Of a stretch of DNA of 64,000 bases, positions 51,482 through 61,289 are shown piece by piece. Each line of letters starts with the position of its first letter. Within the stretch, counting starts at the first letter, position 1. Under the pieces are notes generated by a model that saw only the letters and a list, made by a program, of their open reading frames with translations, was not told the origin of the DNA and ran no database searches. Source of the DNA: Bordetella parapertussis (GTDB lineage Bacteria > Pseudomonadota > Gammaproteobacteria > Burkholderiales > SG8-41); the NCBI GenBank assembly GCA_945906815.1, contig CAMDRT010000019.1, positions 1 to 64,000 on the forward strand. Reading direction: 5' to 3'. The position numbers and the translations under genes are program-made.

Positions 51482-51514
51482 ATGAAGAAACGTTGGAATG
51501 AGGTTAGGCTGTGA
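51482..51514 (+). CDS. Leader micro-ORF overlapping the CoA-transferase start
   Basis: ATG 51482 with GGAG upstream opens MKKRWNEVRL and stop. Its TGA (51512-51514) overlaps the GTG start of the following gene (51511). It could couple or tune translation of that gene. It may equally be chance; no conserved leader is known to me. Confidence 0.3.
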   Translation: MKKRWNEVRL

Positions 51515-52719
51515 GCGGTCTACCACTTGAAGGAATACGCGTGGTTGAAATGGGGCAGATCGTAGCCGGACCTACTGCCGGTCTGCTGCTCGGCGATATG
51601 GGCGCCGATGTGATCAAGGTAGAGCCTCCCGATGCGGGCCAGGAAAGCCGCATGGGCAATAGGCGCAACGGTCCTTTCTATTACTTCAACCGTAACAAGC
51701 GCGGCATCGTCATCAATCTCGCCTCACCTGATGGCCGTGAAGTTGCGATGCGTCTTATCAACCGCGCCGACGTACTTATCGAGAATATGGCGCCCGGTTC
51801 TATGGACAGACTGGGCCTGGGCTACACCAAAGTGCGTGAGGCCAACCCGCGTCTCATCTATTGCAGCCTCAAGGGCTACCTCAAGGGCCCCTATGCTTCG
51901 CGGCCGTTGATGGACGAGCCGGGACAAATGGCTTCCGGGTTAGCATTCATGACCGGTCCGGCCGGGCAGCCGATGCGTGCCGGCGCATCAGTGGTGGACA
52001 TGGGCGCAGCAACCTATGCCGTGCTCGGCGTCATGGCGGCACTCATGCAGCGTGAGAAAACAGGCAAGGGCCAGCTCATCACCGGCGGCCTGTTCGAGAC
52101 CGCGCTGTTCTACGTCGGCCAGCACATGGCAACTGCGCAGTTCACCGGCGAGCCGTCGCAGCCCATGCGTGCGCAGCGCCACGCAGGCAAGCGTAACGGC
52201 ACTGCGATCTACGATCTTTTTGTGTGCAAGGACGATAAACAGGTTTTCATAGGCATCGTCAGCGACGGGCAGTGGCGGCGAATCTGTCCTGTCTTCGGCA
52301 TGGAAGACCTGGCTGCGGATCCGGGCTACGACCATAACCCGGGCCGTGCCCAGAATCACGATATCCTGAAGCAACGTATCAGCGACGTGTGCACGCGCTA
52401 CACGCGCAATGAGATCATCGATATGCTGGATGCCGCAAACGTGTGTGTTGCACCGCTCCACTCGCCATCCAGTGTGCTCGCTGAAGACGTGCACGTGCGT
52501 TCGGAAGGCCGGACGCTACCTGTTCAGATCGGGGATGTTGCCGGTCGTTTGCCGCCCATCCCCTACGAAAGCGACGCTTACAGCTTTTCAGTGCGCCATT
52601 CGGCGCCGAAAGAGCCGGGCCGCGATAGCGTAGAAATTCTGCGTGAACTGGGTTACTCAGATGCCGACGCGCAGGCACTCGCGGCCGCGGGCATCGTGCG
52701 GGGCCGGGGGTTGGGCTAG
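51511..52719 (+). CDS. CaiB/BaiF (class III) CoA-transferase
   Basis: 402 residues, complete fold. N-terminal PLEGIRVVEMGQIVAGPTAG, CoA-binding GADVIKVEPPDAGQESRMGN, NKRGIVINLASPDGREVAMR, ENMAPGSMDRLGLG and RLIYCSLKGYLKGPYASRPL. The catalytic Asp is expected in the following VVDMGAATYAVLGVMAAL region (family position D169). It moves CoA between carboxylic acids. The GTG start has GAGG 8 bases upstream. The enoyl-CoA hydratase gene is convergent 25 bp downstream, so the two probably act in one acyl-CoA pathway but from separate promoters. Confidence 0.9.
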   Translation: MSGLPLEGIRVVEMGQIVAGPTAGLLLGDMGADVIKVEPPDAGQESRMGNRRNGPFYYFNRNKRGIVINLASPDGREVAMRLINRADVLIENMAPGSMDRLGLGYTKVREANPRLIYCSLKGYLKGPYASRPLMDEPGQMASGLAFMTGPAGQPMRAGASVVDMGAATYAVLGVMAALMQREKTGKGQLITGGLFETALFYVGQHMATAQFTGEPSQPMRAQRHAGKRNGTAIYDLFVCKDDKQVFIGIVSDGQWRRICPVFGMEDLAADPGYDHNPGRAQNHDILKQRISDVCTRYTRNEIIDMLDAANVCVAPLHSPSSVLAEDVHVRSEGRTLPVQIGDVAGRLPPIPYESDAYSFSVRHSAPKEPGRDSVEILRELGYSDADAQALAAAGIVRGRGLG

Positions 52720-52743
52720 CAAGCAGCGCGACGCAGCAAGCGC

Positions 52744-53562
52744 TCAACGCCCCTTGAATACCGGCTGGCGTTTCTCACGGAATGCCAGTCGCCCTTCCTT
52801 TACGTCCTCAGTGTTGTGCACCTTGTTGAGCAGATTTTCCTCGTATTCCGCGTGCGTCTCGAGCGAGACGCCCATCGCGTGATAGACCGCCTGCTTGGTT
52901 AATTCAATGGTGATCGACGGCCCGCGCGCCAGCCGGTTCGCGATTTGCATCGTGCGGGCCATGAGCTCCTCGTGCGGCACGATCATGTCGGCTAGGCCGA
53001 TGCGCAGGGCTTCTTCCGCCTTCACCTCGTCGCTTAGCCAATGCATAAGCAGAGCCCTCGACGTTCCCACCAGATGGGGCAGCAGCCAAGTCGACGCTTG
53101 GTCGGGCAGGATCGCGCGGCGGACGAATGCCGACACGAAGCGCGCCTGATCGGACGCGATCCGCACATCGCAGGCGAGCGCCAGAGAAAAACCACCCCCG
53201 GCCGCCACGCCATTGACCGCGGCAATCACGGGCTTACGCATGGTGCGGAAGCGCCCGATCCAGCCGAACCTGGATTCCTCTATATCCTGCCGGCTCGACG
53301 GCAGGCTGCTTGAATGCGACTGCCCAACCATGTCCGCGCCGGAGCAGAAACCACGACCCGCACCTGTGAGCACCAGCACCTTGGCATCGTCGTCGTCGTT
53401 CACGTCCTCCAGAATGCGTTTCAGACCGAACCTCAGCGCGGGCGAAAGTGCGTTGAGCTTTTCCGGCCGATTGAGCGTGAAGGTGACCACACCGTCCGTC
53501 TTGTCAACTATGGCGTCTTCGTAGCCCTCATAAGGCGTCAGGCTGTTAAATCGTCGGGGCAT
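52744..53562 (-). CDS. Enoyl-CoA hydratase/isomerase (crotonase) family protein
   Basis: 272 residues from the ATG at 53562 (AGGAGA upstream). Crotonase marks: VVTFTLNRPEKLNALSPALR, VLTGAGRGFCSGADMVGQ (first oxyanion and CoA site), NGVAAGGGFSLALACDVRIA (second oxyanion GGG). The usual catalytic glutamates of hydratase (PExxLG...) are not clear: the equivalent stretch is FVRRAILPDQASTWLLPHLV, with Asp where Glu164 of rat hydratase lies. Thioester hydrolase, isomerase or lyase activity are therefore alternatives. Convergent with the CoA transferase and divergent from a Bug gene. Confidence 0.85.
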   Translation of the reverse strand: MPRRFNSLTPYEGYEDAIVDKTDGVVTFTLNRPEKLNALSPALRFGLKRILEDVNDDDDAKVLVLTGAGRGFCSGADMVGQSHSSSLPSSRQDIEESRFGWIGRFRTMRKPVIAAVNGVAAGGGFSLALACDVRIASDQARFVSAFVRRAILPDQASTWLLPHLVGTSRALLMHWLSDEVKAEEALRIGLADMIVPHEELMARTMQIANRLARGPSITIELTKQAVYHAMGVSLETHAEYEENLLNKVHNTEDVKEGRLAFREKRQPVFKGR

Positions 53563-53805
53563 CGCTATCTCCTGTGCATGGTGAATAAGTAGAAGTGTAA
53601 CGTGAATGGAAGAGAAGGTTTTAGCACTTCTATTCGCTTGAGATCGGATGGTTTGTGCAACATTCAAGATAGCCTGCTCACGCGTGGCAAATCGATAGTC
53701 GAGGTTACGAGTGTATTGCTCTTACGAGTGAATTGGTTGACGGCTTGGCATGCACAGGAATACATTGCGGTTTATGCAAAAAGGGTATTTGAAATTCCTA
53801 TTCAC

Positions 53806-54792
53806 GTGAATCGATCACTGGCGCGCGCAGCAGGGTGTTGGATAGCGATCGCGTTGCTCGCATCACTGGCGGCATTAGCCGGCGCGCAAGACTATCCCAA
53901 CCGGCTGGTGCGCATCGTCGTGCCGACCTCGCCGGCGAGCGCGGGGGACAACTACTCGCGCTGGGTTGCGCGGGAACTGCAAGCGGCCTTTGGACAATCG
54001 TTCATTGTCGAGAATCGGCCGGGTGCCACGGGCTTGATCGGCACCGAGTTGGTACGGCGCGCGGCGCCGGATGGTTATACCCTGCTCTTTTGCTCCAACA
54101 CCACGTATGTCCTTGGACCACTGGCGCGTGAGCCGAGGCCGTTTGACGCAGTGGTGGATTTCACACCCATCAGCAAGTTGCTGCGGTATCCGCTGTACTT
54201 GATCGTGCATCCCTCGATTCCGGCGCGCTCGGTGAAAGAATTCATCGCCTTCACCAAGGCGCGTCCGGGGCAACTGATCTATGGCAGTGCCGGGCAGGCG
54301 AGCATGAGCCACGTGGTGGCGGAGCTATTCGTGGGCGCCGCCGGCGCCAAGGCGATTCATTCCCCGTATAAAGGCCCTACACCGGCACTGCAATCCGTGG
54401 CGGCTGGTGAAACGCATTTTCTGTTCAACAATATCGGCCTGTCGCAACCGCTGGTCGCAGCCGGCAAGCTGCGCGGGATTGCCGTAACCGGTGACCAGCG
54501 TTCGCCGGCGTTGCCAGACGTGCCGACGATGGCCGAACTGGGTATCCCCAGCATGGAGGAGGTTTATACATGGCTCGGCGCGCTCGGCCCCGCCCATCTG
54601 CCGCAACCCATAGTCAACAAGCTCAGCGCCGAAGTGACGCGCATCATGCACACGCGCGAAATGGAAAAACGCGTGTTAGGCGACGGCTACGTGCCGGTGG
54701 CAAACACGCCAGCGCAGTTCAAAAACGAAATTCAGGCGGAAGTTGAATCCTGGTCGCGTGTGCTCCGCGCGCGCGGCATCAAGTCCGAGTAA
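53806..54792 (+). CDS. Bug/TctC-family protein with altered ligand loop
   Basis: 328 residues using GTG 53806, which starts directly before the signal peptide (NRSLARAAGCWIAIALLASL). The frame is open from 53602 but the earlier part has no similarity. Mature start YPNRLVRIVVPTSPASAGDN: the ligand loop is TSPASAGDN, resembling the divergent paralogue at 23768 (PVQAGSAGD). KLPYDP is replaced by REPRPFDAVVDFTPI; the second lobe is HSPYKGPTPALQS. Likely a different ligand class. The enoyl-CoA hydratase gene is divergent 243 bp away. Confidence 0.85.
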   Translation: MNRSLARAAGCWIAIALLASLAALAGAQDYPNRLVRIVVPTSPASAGDNYSRWVARELQAAFGQSFIVENRPGATGLIGTELVRRAAPDGYTLLFCSNTTYVLGPLAREPRPFDAVVDFTPISKLLRYPLYLIVHPSIPARSVKEFIAFTKARPGQLIYGSAGQASMSHVVAELFVGAAGAKAIHSPYKGPTPALQSVAAGETHFLFNNIGLSQPLVAAGKLRGIAVTGDQRSPALPDVPTMAELGIPSMEEVYTWLGALGPAHLPQPIVNKLSAEVTRIMHTREMEKRVLGDGYVPVANTPAQFKNEIQAEVESWSRVLRARGIKSE

Positions 54793-54813
54793 CTGCGCGC
54801 GCAGCACGCACGC

Positions 54814-55066
54814 TCATGTACACGCCAACGCGCCTTCGCCCTCCGTGCCGAACACCTGCCCGCAGCGCGACACGCCGTAGATGTGCAGGGAGTCGGCGCG
54901 GCTGACCGTCACGCAGCTCATCGTGCCTCCGGTGGTGCTGCCATGATCCACGCGGCGCCAGCTATCCCCGAGATCGTCGCTGCGATACCGTTTGCCTCGT
55001 TGCTGCGCGCCGCCGATGACAAGCAGGCGTACAGCGTGCGCGGGTTGTGCGGCGAAACGATAATAT
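54814..55066 (-). pseudogene. BNR/Asp-box (sialidase-like propeller) C-terminal fragment
   Basis: The minus strand gives PHNPRTLYACLSS in one frame and then, after a one-base shift, YRSDDLGDSWRRVDHGST, TMSCVTVSRADSLHIYGVSR and CGQVFGTEGEG with a stop. The SDDLGDSW box and the repeat layout are those of WD40/BNR-repeat proteins annotated as glycosyl hydrolases. A frameshift near 55010 and missing 5' sequence make it a pseudogene. Confidence 0.55.
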
Positions 55067-55108
55067 CTCGCGTCTAGGTGAGTGGCGGCTATTCCAGTTT
55101 TGCACTAT

Positions 55109-55215
55109 CCTGTGGGCAGCGAATTCGTAACTCAGGCCGCCCATTTCCGCAAGATTGACTGCCGGCGCCCGAAACTGTAATTCAGAACGATACTTACGCA
55201 TTCGACAACCACAGG
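55109..55215. mobile_element. 107-bp miniature element made of both IS ends
   Basis: The left end CCTGTGGGCAGCGAATTCGT and, on the other strand from 55215, CCTGTGGTTGTCGAATGCGT are inverted repeats matching at 17 of the first 22 positions. The interior joins the right-end type sequence directly to the leader of the left end (CATTTCCGCAAGATTGACTG and on). It is an internally deleted IS that keeps both termini, i.e. MITE-like. Confidence 0.65.
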
Positions 55216-55314
55216 CGACGCTGCATCAAGCGGCACAGCGGATGGGCACTGTCGGCGCCAGTAGCTGGCGATAAATTTTTTATAGTCATGAATCATCACC
55301 GTACGAGGAAGCGA

Positions 55315-56133
55315 ATGAAAAGAGCTGTATGCAAAATGGGATACCAGGGAAAACCGCTAGGCTGGTGGTGTGTGGCGCTTGGCATCGCCCTCGCTCCGGG
55401 TCTGGCACAGGCGTTTCAGCCGCTGATTACCGACGACACCGGCACGCAGGGCGCTGGCGGCAATCAGCTCGAAGGCAGCTACGCGCGCACTGCCGACAAG
55501 CGCGCGGGCGGCACGGATGTGACGCGCGTAGCGGTGGCGGTCTATACGCGCGGCATCAGCGATACGCTGGATGTGTTTCTCGGCCTGCCTCACCAGCGCA
55601 TTGCCCCTGTGGGCGCGGCGACGGAACGCGGGTGGAGCAATCCAGCGCTCGGGGCCAAGTGGCGCTTCTTCGAGGATGAGAAAAAGCAGCTGAGCTTTGC
55701 CCTGCGGCCCGAGTTGCAGCTCCCGGTGTCCGGCGGCAAGGAGGCACGCGGCCTGGGTACGGCCCGCACATCCTGGCGGCTTGATCTGCTGATGACCCAG
55801 GCAACCCGCTTTGGCGCGCTGCATGCGAACGTGGCGTCGACCCGGGTTCAGTTCGAGGACGGCACCCTTAATGACGCCACCCGCCGCTCGCAGTATCGCT
55901 TATCCGTGGCACCGGTATGGGACGTGAGCGGGCAGTGGAAGCTCGCCTTGGACACCGGCATCATGACCAACCCCGATCGCACGCAGAAGCCGCGCATGGG
56001 TTACATCGAGCTCGGGGTGATCTATGCACCGTCGAAAGATCTCGATTTCGCGCTGGGCGTGGTCCGCAACAGCAGCGACGAGCCGGTGAAGTCGACACAA
56101 GTGACCGCGGGCGTAACCTGGCGCTTCCAGTGA
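55315..56133 (+). CDS. Outer-membrane beta-barrel protein (phenol MetA-like family)
   Basis: 272 residues from the ATG at 55315 (GAGGAAG before it; ATG 55288 is possible). Signal peptide WWCVALGIALAPGLAQA, then FQPLITDDTGTQGAGGNQLE and alternating amphipathic strands ending in the aromatic VTAGVTWRFQ, the C-terminal Phe-type signal of outer-membrane barrels. It resembles the MetA-pathway phenol-degradation family (PF13557), thought to move small hydrophobic solutes. It starts 100 bp after the miniature IS, which therefore lies in its promoter region. Convergent with the YVTN propeller gene. Confidence 0.75.
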   Translation: MKRAVCKMGYQGKPLGWWCVALGIALAPGLAQAFQPLITDDTGTQGAGGNQLEGSYARTADKRAGGTDVTRVAVAVYTRGISDTLDVFLGLPHQRIAPVGAATERGWSNPALGAKWRFFEDEKKQLSFALRPELQLPVSGGKEARGLGTARTSWRLDLLMTQATRFGALHANVASTRVQFEDGTLNDATRRSQYRLSVAPVWDVSGQWKLALDTGIMTNPDRTQKPRMGYIELGVIYAPSKDLDFALGVVRNSSDEPVKSTQVTAGVTWRFQ

Positions 56134-56149
56134 GCGACAGACGGCCGTG

Positions 56150-57100
56150 CTACGGTATATAAACGCCCCACGGCGTATCGCCCACTGCGATATCGCTCGC
56201 CTTGTTGAGCGTTTCGGTACTAATAACCGTCACCGTGTTTGAGCGGCCATTGGCGACATAGAGCTTTTTGCCGTCCGCAGTAATCGCCATATTCCACGGC
56301 CGCTGGCCAACGGTGATGGTGTGCGTGACTTTGTTGCTCGCGACATCGATTACGCTTACCGTGCCGTCGGCGCCGTTGGAAACATAGATGGTTTTGCTGT
56401 TCGGATGCACCGCTACGCCGTTCGAACGCACGCCCGCCGCAATGGTTGCAATGACCTTATGCGATGCCACGTCGATGGCGTAAACCCGGTTCGCCAGCTC
56501 GCACGCAACATAGGCAAATTTGCCATCGGGCGTGAAGCCGATGCCGCGCGGACGTTTGCCGACTTTGATGGTGGTGAGCACTTTGCGCGCGGCCACGTCG
56601 ATCACGTCCACCACTTCGGACTCCTCGGCACTGACGTAAACCCATCGGCCATCACGACTAAACACGGCATGTTCGGGATTTTCGCCTTCGGTTTTCACCT
56701 GAAATTCGCGCTTGCCGGTGGTGGTGTTTATAAAATGCACAGAATTGTCTTCTTCGATAGCCACCGCCAGCAGCTTGCCGTCCGGCGAACGGTATACCCC
56801 TTCTGGGGATTCGCCGAGTTCGACCCTGCCGGTGATTTTGCGGCTACTGACATCCACGATTTGCAGTGCGTTGGCAGGCTGGTCGCTCACGTATAGCGTT
56901 TTCCCATCCAGCGATGCGGCCATGCCGCGCGGACGCTTGCCAGCAGAAAAGGTTGCGACTACCGAATCTCTGGCCACATCAATCACTGAAATATTGCCGG
57001 AGCGTTCGTTCGCGACATACGCAAAGGGTGCCGCGTGTAGTGATGCACTAAGGGCGATAAAGGCAAACACCAGCGCGATGCATGGCGATCTCGTGTGCAT
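56150..57100 (-). CDS. Secreted YVTN beta-propeller protein
   Basis: 316 residues from the ATG at 57100, fixed by GGAGGAG. Signal peptide SPCIALVFAFIALSASLHAA is followed by seven propeller repeats of the type FAYVANERSGNISVIDV, KTLYVSDQPANALQIVDV, KTIYVSNGADGTVSVIDV and KKLYVANGRSNTVTVIST. This is the YVTN/PQQ-associated class found next to periplasmic dehydrogenases and c-type systems; binding to a partner protein or metal is typical. Third gene of the unit pckG-Sel1-YVTN, with gaps of 49 and 32 bp. Confidence 0.85.
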   Translation of the reverse strand: MHTRSPCIALVFAFIALSASLHAAPFAYVANERSGNISVIDVARDSVVATFSAGKRPRGMAASLDGKTLYVSDQPANALQIVDVSSRKITGRVELGESPEGVYRSPDGKLLAVAIEEDNSVHFINTTTGKREFQVKTEGENPEHAVFSRDGRWVYVSAEESEVVDVIDVAARKVLTTIKVGKRPRGIGFTPDGKFAYVACELANRVYAIDVASHKVIATIAAGVRSNGVAVHPNSKTIYVSNGADGTVSVIDVASNKVTHTITVGQRPWNMAITADGKKLYVANGRSNTVTVISTETLNKASDIAVGDTPWGVYIP

Positions 57101-57132
57101 ACAATATCTCCTCCGGATAATTTTAATAACTT

Positions 57133-57747
57133 TTACCGGTGCCGCGCCTGCTTGGCGCGCGCTTCGGTTTCCGCAATCTGCTCTGGCGTCAATGCCTTGG
57201 CCGCAGGCACGCGCAACGCCATGCCGTCGATATATCCATTTCGCGCCGCTACGGTCAGCCAGTAGTACGCAGCGACCAGGTCTTTGTCCACGCCCGTGCC
57301 TGCGAGGTAAAAGCGCCCGAGGTTCAGTTGCGCGATGCCCACGCCCTGCTCCGAGGCCTTTTGAAACCACACCGCCGCCTGCGCCATGTCTTTGGCAACG
57401 CCACGGCCGTCCTTGTAATAAAGGGCCAATTCCGACTGCGCTTCGGCGTGCGCCTGATCCGCAGCCGCGCGAAACAAACGCGCGGCAAGCGCGTGATCCC
57501 GTTGCGCACCCCAGCCGAATTTGTGCATCAGCGCTACGTGATACTGCGCCTCCGCCCTGCCCTGATCAGCGGCGGGCTTGTACAGCGCATACGCCCCCGC
57601 GTAGTCTTCCTTGTCGAACGCCGCGCGCGCCTGATCCATCTGCGCCGCAGTCGGCGCTGGCCATAGCAGGGCGGCCGCCAAGTATGCCGGGGCAGCCACA
57701 ACGCGCCGCAGCCATGCGGCCATACCCTCCGTCATTTCACGCACCAT
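57133..57747 (-). CDS. Secreted Sel1-repeat (TPR-like) protein
   Basis: 204 residues from ATG 57747; ATG 57723 (MAAWLRRVVAAPAYLAAALL) would give a cleaner signal peptide. After cleavage near PTAAQ come Sel1 helices: YALYKPAADQGRAEAQYHVA, KFGWGAQRDHALAARLFRAA, ELALYYKDGRGVAKDMAQAA and YLAGTGVDKDLVAAYYWLTV. Sel1 repeats mediate protein contacts; the partner may be the propeller encoded 32 bp downstream. The link to PEP carboxykinase is probably only transcriptional. Confidence 0.8.
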   Translation of the reverse strand: MVREMTEGMAAWLRRVVAAPAYLAAALLWPAPTAAQMDQARAAFDKEDYAGAYALYKPAADQGRAEAQYHVALMHKFGWGAQRDHALAARLFRAAADQAHAEAQSELALYYKDGRGVAKDMAQAAVWFQKASEQGVGIAQLNLGRFYLAGTGVDKDLVAAYYWLTVAARNGYIDGMALRVPAAKALTPEQIAETEARAKQARHR

Positions 57748-57796
57748 AATGACCTGCTGCCGTATCAACGCCGTGCGGAGCAGCGCCCGCAACCGC

Positions 57797-59638
<1,842 letters not shown>

Positions 59639-59672
59639 GGCCGTCCCTCCTCTGATTGAAAATCTCATTATA

Positions 59673-59711
59673 AAAACAATGGCAAAGCGATTTTCAACTT
59701 CTCGCTTTGCC
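59673..59711 (-). terminator. Terminator-like hairpin after the dihydropyrimidinase, overlapping the pckG promoter
   Basis: On the minus strand GGCAAAGCGA (59711-59702), an 11-nt loop, TCGCTTTGCC (59690-59681), then ATTGTTTTT: a perfect 10-bp stem followed by a T-rich tail, 107 bp after the dihydropyrimidinase stop. The -35-like TTGAAA (59697-59692) lies in the loop and TATAAT (59672-59667) just after the T-run, spaced 19 bp. The same DNA may therefore end one operon and start the next, or serve as an operator. Confidence 0.55.
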
Positions 59712-59817
59712 ACCTAAAGGGAGCGCATTTTACCTGATTTGACAAGGTCGCGGCTATACTCGCCGCACGCTGCTACAGGCATGGTTTTTTCTCATAAGGG
59801 GACGCACCTCTACCGCA

Positions 59818-61269
59818 CTACCGCCACCCGCCGGGCGGCGCATGCATCACCGTGGCCATGGGTTCAGGCGTGCCGCACTTTAGGAATTGTCCGTGCCCCA
59901 CGCGCTGTTCTGGGCGTCCGTCGCGCGCCACCACCACGCCACGCGAGATCGTAGTCGTCGGCCAGCCCCGTACGGTGATGCCTTCGTAGGGCGTGTAATC
60001 GACGTTGTGATGCAGCATCGCGTTGCTGATGAGCACTTCGCGCTGTGCATCCCAGATGGCGATGTCGGCGTCGGCGCCGATGGCGATGGTTCCTTTGCGC
60101 GGATACAGGCCGTAGCAGCGTGCGGGGTCGGTTGCCGTCAACGCGACGAAGCGGTTGAGCGAGATGCGTCCGCCGTTCACGCCGCCGGAGAACAAAAGCG
60201 GCAGGCGCGTCTCGATGCCCGGTATGCCGTTAGGGATATGGCGAAACGGCGCTTGCTTGCCGCCGGGCTTCTTGCCCGCGGGATCGTCGTAACGAAACGG
60301 CGCATGGTCGGAGGAAAACACGCTGAACAGTCCTTCAGCGAGCGCGTTCCATACCACTTGCTGATTGGCTGCGTCGCGCGGCGGAGGACTGCACACGCAC
60401 TTGGCGCCGGCGTAGTCATCGTTGCCGTTACCGCCGAGATGGTCCGCGGTGAGATACAGGTATTGCGGGCAGGTCTCGGCGTATACGCGCAGGCCCCGCC
60501 CGCGCGCCCAGCGGATCTGCTCGATGGCCTCAGCACCCGACACATGCACGATCAGCACTGGCACATCCACCAGTTCGGCCATGCTGATCGCGCGGTGGGT
60601 GGCTTCGCGCTCCACCGCCGACGGGCGCGCGTGTGCGTGATAACGCGGCGCCGTGTGTCCGGCGCGTTCGAGCTGTTCGGTGAGCCAGGCGATACAGTCG
60701 GCATTCTCGGCGTGGATCATGGTCAGCGCGCCTTCGCGTCGTGCCAGCGCCAACACTTCAAGCACCTCGCGATCGTTCAATTTAAGATCGTCGTAGGTCA
60801 TGTAGATCTTGAATGAGGTGTAGCCTTGGCGAATCAGTTCCGGCAGTTCCTCGCGCAGCACGGTGGGACTGGGGTCGCTCACGATCAAATGAAACGCGTA
60901 GTCGACTATCGCCTTGCCGGCGGCGCGCGCGTGATAGTCCTCGACCGCGGCGAACAGCGATTGCCCTTTCTGCTGCGCGGCGAAGGGTATGACTGTGGTG
61001 GTGCCGCCGCAGGCCGCGGCGCGCGTGCCGCTTTCGAAATCGTCGGCCATGCGCAGGCCGTCGGGCATGGGCTGGTCGAGATGGCAATGCGCATCGACGC
61101 CGCCGGGCAGCACCAGCCTGCCGGTCGCGTCGATTTCCTCCAGCGCGCGGCCTTCGATGCGCGCCGCGAGCGCGGTGATGCGTCCGCCGGCAATGCCAAC
61201 ATCGCATTGCATGGTGTCGGCGGCGGTTGCCACCGTACCGTTACGCAGGATCAGATCGTAGGCGAGCAT
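59818..61269 (-). CDS. hydA: Dihydropyrimidinase/D-hydantoinase
   Basis: 483 residues from the ATG at 61269; longer upstream frame is antisense/noise. The binuclear zinc TIM barrel shows the metal motif GGVDAHCHLD (H61, H63), the carboxylated Lys154 in SFKIYMTYDD, further His in LIVHVSGAEA and the catalytic Asp in FSSDHAPF. It opens dihydropyrimidine, hydantoin or other cyclic imide rings. It is the third gene of Bug (62052), maleate-isomerase-fold protein (61290) and this enzyme, with gaps of 36 and 20 bp. A weak ribosome site suggests coupling to the upstream gene. Confidence 0.92.
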   Translation of the reverse strand: MLAYDLILRNGTVATAADTMQCDVGIAGGRITALAARIEGRALEEIDATGRLVLPGGVDAHCHLDQPMPDGLRMADDFESGTRAAACGGTTTVIPFAAQQKGQSLFAAVEDYHARAAGKAIVDYAFHLIVSDPSPTVLREELPELIRQGYTSFKIYMTYDDLKLNDREVLEVLALARREGALTMIHAENADCIAWLTEQLERAGHTAPRYHAHARPSAVEREATHRAISMAELVDVPVLIVHVSGAEAIEQIRWARGRGLRVYAETCPQYLYLTADHLGGNGNDDYAGAKCVCSPPPRDAANQQVVWNALAEGLFSVFSSDHAPFRYDDPAGKKPGGKQAPFRHIPNGIPGIETRLPLLFSGGVNGGRISLNRFVALTATDPARCYGLYPRKGTIAIGADADIAIWDAQREVLISNAMLHHNVDYTPYEGITVRGWPTTTISRGVVVARDGRPEQRVGHGQFLKCGTPEPMATVMHAPPGGWR

Positions 61270-61289
61270 CGCGGCACTGTGCGTGGTGA

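Noticed and set aside
56876..57749. Long plus-strand frames over the YVTN and Sel1 genes
   Set aside because: They are Arg/Pro/Ala-rich shadows of the minus-strand genes, which have ribosome sites and signal peptides.
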